This document shows, piece by piece, positions 56,544-64,000 of a stretch of DNA of 64,000 nt. How positions within the stretch are numbered: position 1 is the stretch's first letter; each line of letters opens with the position of its first letter. Position numbers and translations under genes: made by a program. Source of the stretch: Myxococcota bacterium (GTDB lineage: Bacteria; Myxococcota_A; UBA796; UBA9615; JAKLKC01); contig JAKLKC010000037.1 in assembly GCA_023150875.1 (NCBI GenBank), positions 1 to 64,000 on the forward strand, read 5' to 3'. The notes under the pieces are model-generated. The model was not told the DNA's origin and searched no databases. It was given only the letters and a program-made list of their open reading frames with translations.

Positions 56544-57947
56544 GTGCGGCGGACCTTCCTCGCCGCCCACGCCCTGGTGGGGGGGCTGGCCCTGGCCCTC
56601 GCCGGCCTCGCCGCCTGGCGCCTCGCCGACGTCACCGCCGAGACCCGCGCCCTCAGGGAGCAGACCCTCCCGGCGGCACGGCTCGCCGAGGACGCTCCGG
56701 AGCGGTTCCGGCTCGCCCGGGCCCTCGCCCGGAAGGCGGACGTCTCGGCGGATCCCCGCTACGTCGACCGCGCCTGGGAGGAGATGCACGACCTGGGCGC
56801 CGACCTGGTCCGCCTCGCCGAGAGGGAGCCGGCCCTGGCCCCCGCGGCGGGTGCCGCCGTGGTGGCGTTGCGGGAGGCCACCGGCGCGGAGGGAGCCGGC
56901 GTCGAGGCCGCGGAGGGGGCCCTGGAGACGCTACGGGGGGAGGCCGCCTCCCTCCTCGCGCTGCGCCTGGAGGAGGCCGAGGGGGCGGGCCGGTCGGCGG
57001 CCCGGGGGCTCGTCGCCGCCGCCGCCGCCCTCTCCGCCCTGCTCGCGTTCACGTCGCTCCGCCTCGCCCGGCGGGTGACCGCCCCCCTGCGCGACCTCGT
57101 GGAGGCCACCCGCGCCTACGCCTCGGGAGACCTGGCCTTCCGCGCGCCGGTCCGCCGGGACGACGAGTTCGGGCGGGTGGCGGGAGCGATGAACGAGATG
57201 GCCGAGCGCCTCCGGGTAGCCCGGGAGGGGCAGGCCAGCCTCTTCCTCGCGGTCTCCCACGACCTGAAGACCCCCCTCGCGGCGATCCTGGAGGCGGGGC
57301 ACCTGCTGGCCGAGGGGGTGCCCGGCCCCCTCGCCGAGGGGCAGCGGACCCTGGTGGAGATCGTGCAGAAGGAGGCCGCCCGCCTCCAGAACCTCGTGAA
57401 CCTGCTGCTGGAGGCGCGGCGCCTCGCCGCGGACGGGGCCCCCGAGGTGGAGGACGTCGACGTCGGCGAGCTGGCCGCCGCCGCGGCGCGCCCCCTGGAT
57501 CTGCTGGCCCGGGGGCGGGACGTGGGGATCCGGCTGGCGGTGGTGGCCGAGTTCGGTCCAGTGCGCCTGGACCGGGCCCGCTTCGAGCAGGTCCTGGTGA
57601 ACCTCCTGGACAACGCGGTACGCCACTCCCCCCGGGGAGGATCCGTGGAGCTGGGGGCGCGCCGGGATCCGGGGGGAGGCGTGACGATTTGGGTGGAGGA
57701 CGAGGGCGCCGGGGTGCCCCCGGGCGAGGCGGATCGCCTGTTCGAGCCCTTCGAGAGGGCGGGCCGGCGGGGGGGCGGCACGGGACTGGGGCTGTCGATC
57801 TGCCGCCGGGTGGTCGAGGCCCACGGCGGCACCATCGGCCTCGTCCCGGGCACCCGGCGGGGCGCCCGCTTCGAGATCTGCCTGCCGGCGGGCGGCGGGG
57901 CGGCGACCGGCCCCGGTCCCGGGGCGCAGAGGAAGACGACGGCATGA
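56544..57947 (+). CDS. Membrane histidine kinase (QseE/GlrK-like position)
   Basis: A 467-residue sensor kinase. TM1 at about 5-25, an extracytoplasmic helical domain to about 150, TM2 near 158-178 (ARGLVAAAAALSALLAFTSL), HAMP (RVTAPLRDLVEATRAYASGD), HisKA with H239 in AVSHDLKTPLAAI, and a complete HATPase (LLDNAVRHSPRGG, EDEGAGVPPGEADRL, GTGLGLSICRRVV). Its stop overlaps the ATG of a coiled-coil lipoprotein gene and a sigma54-type regulator follows, the layout of qseE-qseG-qseF. Start GTG at 56544. Confidence 0.9.
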   Translation: MRRTFLAAHALVGGLALALAGLAAWRLADVTAETRALREQTLPAARLAEDAPERFRLARALARKADVSADPRYVDRAWEEMHDLGADLVRLAEREPALAPAAGAAVVALREATGAEGAGVEAAEGALETLRGEAASLLALRLEEAEGAGRSAARGLVAAAAALSALLAFTSLRLARRVTAPLRDLVEATRAYASGDLAFRAPVRRDDEFGRVAGAMNEMAERLRVAREGQASLFLAVSHDLKTPLAAILEAGHLLAEGVPGPLAEGQRTLVEIVQKEAARLQNLVNLLLEARRLAADGAPEVEDVDVGELAAAAARPLDLLARGRDVGIRLAVVAEFGPVRLDRARFEQVLVNLLDNAVRHSPRGGSVELGARRDPGGGVTIWVEDEGAGVPPGEADRLFEPFERAGRRGGGTGLGLSICRRVVEAHGGTIGLVPGTRRGARFEICLPAGGGAATGPGPGAQRKTTA

Positions 57948-58306
57948 AGACCCCCACCCCCCCCACCGCCCCGCGCGTCCCGGTTCCCCTGCGGGCCGCC
58001 GGCGCCCTGCTCCTGACCATGGGCCTCGCCGGCTTCGGCGCCGGCTGCCCGCGGCCCTCGTCCCCACCGCCCCCCGAGGTCCCCTCGCCCGGGTGGGGCG
58101 CCGGATCGGGGGCCGCGGCGCCGGACCTCTCCGCCGGCCTCGCCCGCTGCGAGGAGGCCCGGTCCGAGGCCGAGGCGCGGGCCCGCGCCGCCGAGGCCCG
58201 GACCCGGGACCTGGAGGCCGCCCTCCGGCGGTCCGAGGAGCGGGTGACGCTCCTGGAGGCGCGGATCGAGGCCCTGAAGGCGGTGGACCTGGAGGGCCAA
58301 CCGTGA
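57944..58306 (+). CDS. Coiled-coil lipoprotein (QseG-like position)
   Basis: A 120-residue lipoprotein: signal and lipobox ending GFGAGC near residue 35, a Pro-rich linker, then a heptad coiled coil from about 65 to 113 (EEARSEAEARARAAEARTRD, RSEERVTLLEARIEALKAV). In enterobacteria QseG is an outer-membrane lipoprotein of the same place and form that controls the QseE kinase, so a regulator of the adjacent kinase is likely. It overlaps both neighbours by four bases (ATGA before, GTGA after), so the three are tightly coupled. Confidence 0.72.
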   Translation: MKTPTPPTAPRVPVPLRAAGALLLTMGLAGFGAGCPRPSSPPPPEVPSPGWGAGSGAAAPDLSAGLARCEEARSEAEARARAAEARTRDLEAALRRSEERVTLLEARIEALKAVDLEGQP

Positions 58307-59733
58307 AGGGCGCAGGGGGCGCGGGGGGCGCCGACGCCGGCGAGGGGACGGTGCTGGTGGTGGACGACGACGACAGCCTCCGGACGCTGCTGGCGATGCG
58401 GCTCGGGGCGGCGGGCCTCCGGGTCCTCTCCGCGGCCCGGGGGGAGGAGGCCCTCGGGTGGGTGGGACGGGAGGAGGTGGACGCCGTCCTCCTGGACCTC
58501 CGCCTCGCCGGAGGGGAGGACGGGCTGGACGTGATGGAGCGCCTCGCCGCCGCCCGCCCCTCGCTGCCGGTGGTGATCCTGACCGCCCACGGCACCGTCC
58601 CGGGCGCGGTGGAGGCGATGCGCCGGGGCGCCCTGGGGTACCTCTCCAAACCCGCCGAGCCCGACGTGCTCCTGTCCCAGGTGGAGGCCGCCGTCCGGGA
58701 GGGGCGCCAGCACCGGCGGGGGGAGGAGCTGCGCCGGGCCGCGACGGCGGGGGACGGCTTCATGGGGATGATCGGCCGTTCGCCGGCCATGCGGGCGATG
58801 TTCCAGCAGATCTCCCGGGTGGCCCCCGCGGACCTGCCGGTGTCGATCCTGGGAGAGAGCGGCACGGGCAAGGAGCTGGTCGCCCGGGCCGTCCACGCCC
58901 TGGGCCCCCGCGCGGGGCGGGCCTTCCTGGCGGTGAACTGCGCCGCGCTCCCGGAGTCCCTCCTGGAGTCGGAGCTGTTCGGGCACGTGCGGGGGGCCTT
59001 CACGGACGCCCGGAGCGCCCGGGACGGCCTGTTCAAGCGCGCGGACGGGGGGACGCTGCTCCTGGACGAGATCGGCGACATGTCCCCGAAGGTCCAGGCG
59101 GCGCTGCTCCGGGTGGTCCAGGAGGGGGAGATCACCCCCGTGGGGGGCGTCCGCCCCGAGAGGGTCGACGTGCGCCTGCTGGCCGCCACCCACCGGGACC
59201 TGGGGGCCGAGGTGGCGGCGGGCCGGTTCCGGGAGGACCTCTTCTACCGCGTCCAGGTGCTGCCGATCCGGGTGCCCCCCCTGAGGGAGCGCCCCGACGA
59301 CGTGCCCCTGCTGGCGATGCGCTTCCTCGCGGACGGCGCCCCGCGCCTCGGCAGGGGGGACGTCCGGGGCTTCACCCCCGGGGCCTTGGAGCGCCTGAGG
59401 TCCTACCCCTGGCCGGGGAACGTGCGGGAGCTCCAGGCGTGCGTAGCCCGGGGGGCGATCATGGCGGCGGGGGAGCTCGTGGACGAGGCCGACGTGGCGC
59501 CACCCCGGGGGGCCGGGGATCCCCCCTCCCCCTCCGGCGAAGCGACGTCGACGGCGGTCCTTCCCCTGAGCGAGGCCCGGGCGGCCTTCGAGCGGGACTA
59601 CCTCGCGAGGCTCCTCGCCCTGCACCGCGGCAACGTCAGCGCCGTCGCCCGCGCCGCCGGCCGCTACCGCGCCGACGTCTACGGGATGCTGCGCCAGCAC
59701 GGACTGGACCCGGACGCCTACCGCGAGGGCTGA
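58303..59733 (+). CDS. Sigma54-type response regulator with GAFTDA loop (QseF-like position)
   Basis: A 476-residue regulator. Receiver with D65 (LLDLRL), AAA+ with GESGTGKE Walker A, LLDEIGDM Walker B, and a Fis-type helix-turn-helix (NVSAVARAAGRYRADVYGML). The sigma54-contact loop reads GAFTDA instead of the usual GAFTGA, which could weaken or alter contact with sigma54. GTG start overlapping the lipoprotein stop. Third such regulator in the window; unlike the others it has its cognate kinase next door. Confidence 0.92.
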   Translation: MKGAGGAGGADAGEGTVLVVDDDDSLRTLLAMRLGAAGLRVLSAARGEEALGWVGREEVDAVLLDLRLAGGEDGLDVMERLAAARPSLPVVILTAHGTVPGAVEAMRRGALGYLSKPAEPDVLLSQVEAAVREGRQHRRGEELRRAATAGDGFMGMIGRSPAMRAMFQQISRVAPADLPVSILGESGTGKELVARAVHALGPRAGRAFLAVNCAALPESLLESELFGHVRGAFTDARSARDGLFKRADGGTLLLDEIGDMSPKVQAALLRVVQEGEITPVGGVRPERVDVRLLAATHRDLGAEVAAGRFREDLFYRVQVLPIRVPPLRERPDDVPLLAMRFLADGAPRLGRGDVRGFTPGALERLRSYPWPGNVRELQACVARGAIMAAGELVDEADVAPPRGAGDPPSPSGEATSTAVLPLSEARAAFERDYLARLLALHRGNVSAVARAAGRYRADVYGMLRQHGLDPDAYREG

Positions 59734-59799
59734 CCTCGGGCGACCTTGGGGGGGTGAGGAGGGCGAGGGGAAGAGGAAGGCGAGGGGATGGGGGAGGCG

Positions 59800-59829
59800 C
59801 CGGGGTGTAGGAGATCCCCTACACCCCGG
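59800..59829. terminator. Bidirectional terminator hairpin
   Basis: Perfect 12-bp stem CCGGGGTGTAGG (59800-59811) / CCTACACCCCGG (59818-59829), 6-nt loop, in the gap between the convergent regulator (ends 59733) and OmpA-HhH (ends 59840). Confidence 0.65.
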
Positions 59830-59839
59830 CTGAAGGGAC

Positions 59840-60673
59840 CTACAGGCCGCCGCCGAGGATGATCCGGTCGCGGACCCTCTCCAGGGCCGCGGCGTCCACG
59901 CCCTCGACGCCCAGCAGCTCGTCGACGGACTCGATGCGCCCGGCGGTGGCGCGGTACCGCACGATGCCCTCGGCCACGGCGCGGTCGACGCCCAGGACGA
60001 AGGCGATGCGCGCGGCGTCGGCGGTGTCGATCTCCACCTTCCCCGGGCGGCCGGCGAGGCGGTCGTCCGCGGTGAACGGCGCGATCACCAGGTCCACCCG
60101 CCGGTTGTCGGAGGTGCCCTCCTCGGCGTTGGCGGCCTCGGGCCGTTGGTCCGAGTAGCCCGCCACCACCAGCCGGTATCCGGGGATCCCCGCCTCGTCC
60201 TGGAGGAACTCGGCGACGTGGGCGGCGCGGTCCGCGGACAGCTCCCAGTTCGAGGTGAAGCGGCGGTGGCCGGTGATGGGGACCGAGTCGGCGTGGCCGA
60301 TCACCCGCATCACGAAGCGGTCGTCGTCCCGGACGGTGGAGGCGACCTGGCGGAGGATCTCCTTGCCCTGCTCCGAGAGATCGGCGCTGCCCAGCTCGAA
60401 GAGGGCCGAGTCCGCGAGGCGGACCTGGACGCCGGCCTCGTCCTGCAGGCGGGACACCTGCACCTTCAGCTCGTCGTACTGGGACGCCAGGCCCCGGAGC
60501 TGCTCCTCCAGGGCCGCCGCCCTCCCCTCCAGGTCGGCCCGGGCCTTCTGCTCGGCGAGGTAGAGCCCCTCCAGCTCGGCGTACTTCGCCTTGCTCACGC
60601 AGCCGGTCCCCGCGCCGGCCCCCACCAGGACCATCGTGGCCAGAAGGGCGCGGTTCCATCGATCGAAGTGCAT
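59840..60673 (-). CDS. Lipoprotein with OmpA-type domain and C-terminal HhH DNA-binding motif
   Basis: A 277-residue protein: lipobox ending GAGTGC near residue 25, a coiled coil at about 30-85 (AKYAELEGLYLAEQKARADL), an OmpA/MotB-type domain at about 90-215 (DSALFELGSADLSEQGKEIL, YRLVVAGYSDQRPEAAN, SDNRRVDLVIAP), and a ComEA/PulG-like helix-hairpin-helix pair at 218-277 (VEIDTADAARIAFVLGVDRA, ELLGVEGVDAAALERVRDRI). OmpA domains bind peptidoglycan; the HhH binds DNA in ComEA. A peptidoglycan-anchored DNA receptor is a fair hypothesis but unproven. Confidence 0.75.
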   Translation of the reverse strand: MHFDRWNRALLATMVLVGAGAGTGCVSKAKYAELEGLYLAEQKARADLEGRAAALEEQLRGLASQYDELKVQVSRLQDEAGVQVRLADSALFELGSADLSEQGKEILRQVASTVRDDDRFVMRVIGHADSVPITGHRRFTSNWELSADRAAHVAEFLQDEAGIPGYRLVVAGYSDQRPEAANAEEGTSDNRRVDLVIAPFTADDRLAGRPGKVEIDTADAARIAFVLGVDRAVAEGIVRYRATAGRIESVDELLGVEGVDAAALERVRDRIILGGGL

Positions 60674-60799
60674 CGGACGTCCTCCATGAGCGCCCCCGTT
60701 CGTCGGGGAGCCGCCGGAACGTCCGGAGGACGGAGCACGGGGCGTGCCACTTCCGGGACGTACACCGCGTTCCGAACGGAACGAAGGGTGGCCCCCGCC

Positions 60800-62506
60800 C
60801 TACCACTCCCGCCGCAGCAGCGTGTCCCGCTTCCAGCACTCGTCGTCGGTCGCGGGGCAGTCCAGGTTGTAGTGCAGGCCGCGGCTCTCGCGGCGCGCCT
60901 GGGCGCAGCGGATCGCCAGGGAGGCGACCGTGGCGAGGTTCCGCAGCTCGACGAGGTCCGACGTCAGGCGGAAACTCCAGTAATACTCCTCGATCTCCTC
61001 CTCCAACATCTCGATGCGTCGCCTCGCCCGGGCGAGCCTGCGGTCGGTCCTCACGATCCCGACGTAGTTCCACATGAGGCGCCGGATCTCGTCCCAGTTG
61101 TGTAGGACCACCACCTCCTCGTCCGAGGGGACCGCGTCCCCCTCGTCCCAGGGGGGGACGTCCACCCCCGGGGAACGCCGGGCCTCGTCCAGCGCGCGGC
61201 CGGCGTCCACGGACGCCCGGGCGGCGAAGACCGCCGCCTCCAGCAGGCTGTTGCTGGCGAGGCGGTTGGCGCCGTGGAGGCCGGAGCACGCGACCTCGCC
61301 CACGGCGTAGAGCTGGCCCAGGTCGGTGCGGCCGTGCAGGTCGGTGAGCACCCCGCCGCAGAAGTAGTGGGCCGCCGGGACCACCGGGAGGGGCTGTCGG
61401 GTCATGTCGATGCCCAGCTCCAGGCATCGGGCGTGGATGTTGGGGAAGCGCCGCACCACCTCCTCGGCGGGCACGTGGGTGACGTCCAGGTGTACGAACT
61501 CCAGCCCCCGGGCCTTGATCTCGTGGTCGATGGCCCGCGCCACCACGTCCCGGGGGGCCAGGTCGCCCCGGGGATCGTGGCGGGACATGAACGCCTCGCC
61601 GTCGGGGAGCCTCAGCACGCCCCCCTCGCCCCGCACCGCCTCGCTGATCAGGAAGTTCCGGGCGTCCGGGTGGTAGAGGCAGGTGGGGTGGAACTGCACG
61701 AACTCCATGTTCGCCAGGGTCGCCCCCGCCCGGTACGCCATCGCCATCCCGTCCCCCGAAGCCACGTCGGGGTTGGTGGTGTACAGGTAGACCTTCCCGG
61801 CGCCGCCGGTGGCCAGCACCGTCACCGACGCCTCGAACGCCGTCACCCTGCCCGTCCGCGCGTCCAGGGCATACGCGCCCAGGCAGCGGTCCTGCCGGGC
61901 GGCGGGCCACGCCTCCGGGCCCCCGGGGCCGAACAGGGCCTCGGCCTCCCGTCCCCGAATCGCGAGGCGCCTCTTCTCGCGGTAGCGCGCCACCTTCCGC
62001 TCGGTGATCAGGTCCACGGCGAGGTGGCCGGTGAACACCTCGATCCGCGGGTCCCGCCCCGCCGCCTCCACCAGCACCCGCTGCAGCTCGGCGCCGGTGA
62101 CGTCGTCGGCGTGGAGCACCCGCCTCTCGCTGTGGCCCCCCTCCCGGGTCAGGTGGAAGCCGTCGCCCCCGCCCTCGTCCCGGGTGAAGCGCACGCCCAG
62201 GTCGATCAGCTCCCGGATCCGGTCCGGCCCCTCCCGCACGCACACCTCGACGGCGTCCCGCCGGTTCAGGTCGGCGCCGGCGGCGAGGGTGTCGGCGATG
62301 TGGGCCTCGAAGGAGTCCCCGGGGTTCCACACCGCCGCGATCCCCCCCTGGGCCCACTGGGTGTTGGAGTCGAACAGGTCCCGCTTGGCGAGGACCGCGA
62401 CGCGCCCGAGGCGGGCGAGCCTCAGGGCGCAGGACAGGCCAGCGAGTCCCGCGCCCACGACCAGGAAGTCGTAGCGGCGGCTGTGGGGAGGGTCCGTCAT
62501 CGACAT
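60800..62506 (-). CDS. nadB: L-aspartate oxidase
   Basis: A 568-residue FAD enzyme that oxidises L-aspartate to iminoaspartate, the substrate of NadA (19619). FAD motif FLVVGAGLAGLSCALRLARL near residue 14, SNTQWAQGGIAAVW, TREGGHSERRVLHADDVTG, EFVQFHPTCLYHP and CSGLHGANRLASNSLLE are intact. Its C-terminal helical domain carries a CPATDDECW end. Start ATG at 62506, where a TATACT box ends seven bases upstream on the same strand, so the transcript may begin very near the ATG. nadA is 40 kb away. Confidence 0.92.
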   Translation of the reverse strand: MSMTDPPHSRRYDFLVVGAGLAGLSCALRLARLGRVAVLAKRDLFDSNTQWAQGGIAAVWNPGDSFEAHIADTLAAGADLNRRDAVEVCVREGPDRIRELIDLGVRFTRDEGGGDGFHLTREGGHSERRVLHADDVTGAELQRVLVEAAGRDPRIEVFTGHLAVDLITERKVARYREKRRLAIRGREAEALFGPGGPEAWPAARQDRCLGAYALDARTGRVTAFEASVTVLATGGAGKVYLYTTNPDVASGDGMAMAYRAGATLANMEFVQFHPTCLYHPDARNFLISEAVRGEGGVLRLPDGEAFMSRHDPRGDLAPRDVVARAIDHEIKARGLEFVHLDVTHVPAEEVVRRFPNIHARCLELGIDMTRQPLPVVPAAHYFCGGVLTDLHGRTDLGQLYAVGEVACSGLHGANRLASNSLLEAAVFAARASVDAGRALDEARRSPGVDVPPWDEGDAVPSDEEVVVLHNWDEIRRLMWNYVGIVRTDRRLARARRRIEMLEEEIEEYYWSFRLTSDLVELRNLATVASLAIRCAQARRESRGLHYNLDCPATDDECWKRDTLLRREW

Positions 62507-62566
62507 GGCCGCAGTATAGGGGCGGGGAGCCGGTGGCGGCAGGGCGGAGGGCGCGCCCCCCACGGC

Positions 62567-62836
62567 TCACCCGGCGTAGGGCGCCTCCCCCGCCAGCTCC
62601 GGGACCGTCACCGCCCGCCAGCCCCGGGCCGCGAGGTGCTCCAGGACCGCCGGCAGCGCTCGGGCCAGCGCGGCGCTCCGCTCCGGGCCCACCCGCGCCA
62701 CGAGGTGGGTGGTGGCGACGTCGAGGGACTTCCCGAATGCCTCCGCCCGGGTCACCCAGGGGTGGTAGAAGCCCTCGGCGTCGCGGGGACGCCACGGCCC
62801 CTCGGGGGTGTCGAAGTCCCGGGGCTCGTCCTTCAT
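62567..62836 (-). pseudogene. Truncated polysaccharide-deacetylase-like C-terminus
   Basis: An 89-residue reading frame from the ATG at 62836. Its last 35 residues (ALPAVLEHLAARGWRAVTVP) look like the C-terminal helix-strand of a polysaccharide deacetylase (usually LERLRxRGYRFVTLSEL). The catalytic NodB part is absent. The frame stays open upstream to 62959 through the repeat element. A gene cut by, or next to, the multi-hairpin repeat is plausible; an intact unknown small protein is the alternative. Confidence 0.4.
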
Positions 62837-62861
62837 GGTGCTCGCGGGCGTGAAGACGAAG

Positions 62862-63034
62862 CGTAACTGTTCAGGGGGGGCACGCGCCCCCCCTGGACGG
62901 CCGGAGTGAATTCGGCCGTTCGCATCCCCCGCGGGGGAATCGCCGTCCTGGCGATTCAAGGGGGGCGCTGCCCCCCTCCCAATCCCTGTCTGGATTGGGC
63001 CCCTCCCCCCGTCGGGGGCCCTGAACGGTTACGA
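62862..63034. repeat. Multi-hairpin dispersed repeat, copy B (inverted)
   Basis: Bounded by CGTAACTGTTCAG (62862-62874) and CTGAACGGTTACG (63022-63034), inverted repeats agreeing at 12 of 13 positions. Read in reverse it follows copy A: CCCAATC stem (62978-63000), GGGGGG/CCCCCC stems, a GAATCGCC/GGCGATTC stem, CGGCCGAATTCACTCCGGCC and a GGGGGG/CCCCCC stem. A further GGTTAC copy follows at 63035-63042. It lies beside a truncated gene and marks the start of a less GC-rich tail. Confidence 0.7.
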
Positions 63035-63355
63035 ACGGTTACCTCAGCACCAACGCGACCCGCGCTCACCCTAAACGGGACCGGGGGACCGGGCGACTTC
63101 AGGTGGGGCTTCAGCCGGTGACGTAAGTGCACGTAATTACGGGTGTATCTCTCTTGAGAACCTACCTATGGAGCTCCGTTGGCAAGCGGGCAGCCACCCG
63201 AGTGGGGAAGCTCGGTGGTCCCCAGTGGGAGTTCGCGTCCGAGATTCGTCGCATGAAGGACAACGCGGGCCAGTAATCCGCGACGGTCTCACTCAAGCTT
63301 CCGAGTATGCAGGCGGGCGAGGCCATGATCGACGTCGACCTTGAACGGAACCTCG
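63035..63355. other. No clear gene; less GC-rich tail
   Basis: About 320 bp after the repeat with no convincing coding frame. It includes a GTGCAC-centred partial palindrome (TGACGTAAGTGCACGTAATT, about 63119-63138). Short frames exist on both strands but none shows family features. Base composition is visibly less GC-rich than the rest of the window, as in the following gene. Confidence 0.4.
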
Positions 63356-63826
63356 CTACTGCACCGGCGCAGCCTCTACCGTGGGAACGTTTGTTGATCG
63401 CCAATCCGCCCCCGGGGGACGGTCGCTTGAAGCGAGGATTCGAAACACAGCTCTGACGTCAAGGACGGTAACCACGCTCTGAACTTCCTCATTGAGCGGA
63501 ACTGGGGCCACGAAGTGACGGGCCGGATGATCATCCAGTGCGATGGAGATGAAGGCTTCGAACTGGGTCCCCGAACTGCGAGCTTCGTCCACACGCACGG
63601 ACACCTTCAGCATCGGGGGCTGGTGGAAGTAGAACGATGCAGCTTCTCCCAGCGCGGAACGCATCTCATTGGTCGAGTGCACCTGGCCCGCCTGGGCCAG
63701 CTGTACGGACGTTCTGACGCGGACGCTGTCCGACGTCTGTGCTTCCGACTCTCCCCGCGCCCACGCTAACGAAGCCAACAGAGTGCCCGCAGTGATGAAG
63801 ACCAGCACTCGAAGGAACTTATACAC
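63356..63826 (-). CDS. Exported protein of unknown function
   Basis: A 156-residue protein. The GTG at 63826 has a GGAGG site six bases upstream and starts a signal peptide (LRVLVFITAGTLLASLAWA). The mature part has mixed strands and helices (TSVQLAQAGQVHSTNEMR, FYFHQPPMLKVSVRVDE, RHFVAPVPLNEEVQSVVTVL) with no Cys. The codon choice is less GC-biased than elsewhere in the window, suggesting later acquisition. I do not recognise the family. The remaining 170 bp to the window edge show no gene. Confidence 0.55.
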   Translation of the reverse strand: MYKFLRVLVFITAGTLLASLAWARGESEAQTSDSVRVRTSVQLAQAGQVHSTNEMRSALGEAASFYFHQPPMLKVSVRVDEARSSGTQFEAFISIALDDHPARHFVAPVPLNEEVQSVVTVLDVRAVFRILASSDRPPGADWRSTNVPTVEAAPVQ

Positions 63827-64000
63827 ATCGACCTCCGGATGAACGCGAGCCTGCACGGACCCCTCTCTGCCAACGTGAGTGAGACACCTGCCCCCCCAGA
63901 GATTACTGTAGGGCGGCGAGGTGGATCATGGTCAAGGAGACCGACGTGACGACTGGGACTAGGTCCTCGGCGGGGGTGTCCCCGGAAGGAGCCCGTAGGG

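Noticed and set aside
56344-57078. Plus-strand frame over the tandem repeat and kinase start
   Set aside because: Ser/Pro/Arg-rich noise overlapping the histidine kinase in another frame.
63162-63404. Small minus-strand frame of 80 codons in the tail
   Set aside because: No recognisable family, no clear ribosome site, overlaps the 3' end of the better supported gene at 63356.

Overview
The window is uniformly very GC-rich and densely coded. Many products have Gram-negative envelope signatures: lipobox lipoproteins, predicted beta-barrels, an OmpA-type domain and a QseG-like lipoprotein. Together with Asp-rich lipoprotein linkers, a MopE/FG-GAP-type protein, WxxGHW repeats and several sigma54-dependent regulators, this suggests an uncultured Myxococcota-like (deltaproteobacterial) bacterium. 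The taxonomic call is inference; there is no rRNA or tRNA gene in the window to anchor it.

Left part (1-24 kb). The window opens in a menaquinone region: a partial isochorismate synthase, a GbsR/MarR-type regulator, a polyprenyl diphosphate synthase and a MenA-like prenyltransferase. A YifB/ComM ATPase, a salvage trio (uracil and hypoxanthine phosphoribosyltransferases, RidA) and ribonuclease D follow. Next come a WxxGHW-repeat protein, two CsgG-like TPR proteins, a frameshifted MazF relic, a CHAT-TPR protease-like protein, a 221-bp element with terminal inverted repeats, a FG-GAP lipoprotein, nadA and several exported proteins of unknown function.

Middle part (24-45 kb). A minus-strand cluster encodes a predicted outer-membrane barrel and four TlpA-like thioredoxins. 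Three of these are lipoproteins, and two of those carry long Asp-rich tandem-repeat linkers. An NtrC-type regulator and a barrel protein follow. The rpsP-khpA-rimM-trmD-rplS-yraN translation operon has a near-consensus promoter, and trmD appears to start at ATT. Several lipoproteins, a lipase and a large beta-propeller amidohydrolase complete this part.

Potassium island (45.5-55.3 kb). This is the most unusual locus. kdpFABC has collapsed into fused fragments of F, A, B and C, and the KdpB phosphorylation motif reads GKTGT instead of DKTGT. Around it are intact genes for a stand-alone KdpD sensor domain, a PAS histidine kinase, an NtrC/sigma54-type response regulator (not KdpE), a PtsN-like EIIA and a KUP potassium transporter. 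Near-identical sigma54 -24/-12 promoter matches lie upstream of both the kdp remnant and kup, with shared CCTGC motifs further upstream. The reading is a potassium-responsive sigma54 switch that now mainly drives kup.

Right part (55.4-64 kb). A relic of the amidohydrolase precedes an exported HIRAN protein and a 20-bp tandem repeat. A kinase / coiled-coil lipoprotein / NtrC-type regulator operon has the QseE-QseG-QseF layout. An OmpA domain fused to a ComEA-like helix-hairpin-helix, nadB, a truncated gene, the second copy of a multi-hairpin repeat and a less GC-rich tail with one exported protein end the window. The two copies of the approximately 170-bp multi-hairpin repeat (19.4 kb and 62.9 kb) share termini and internal stems and look like a dispersed element.
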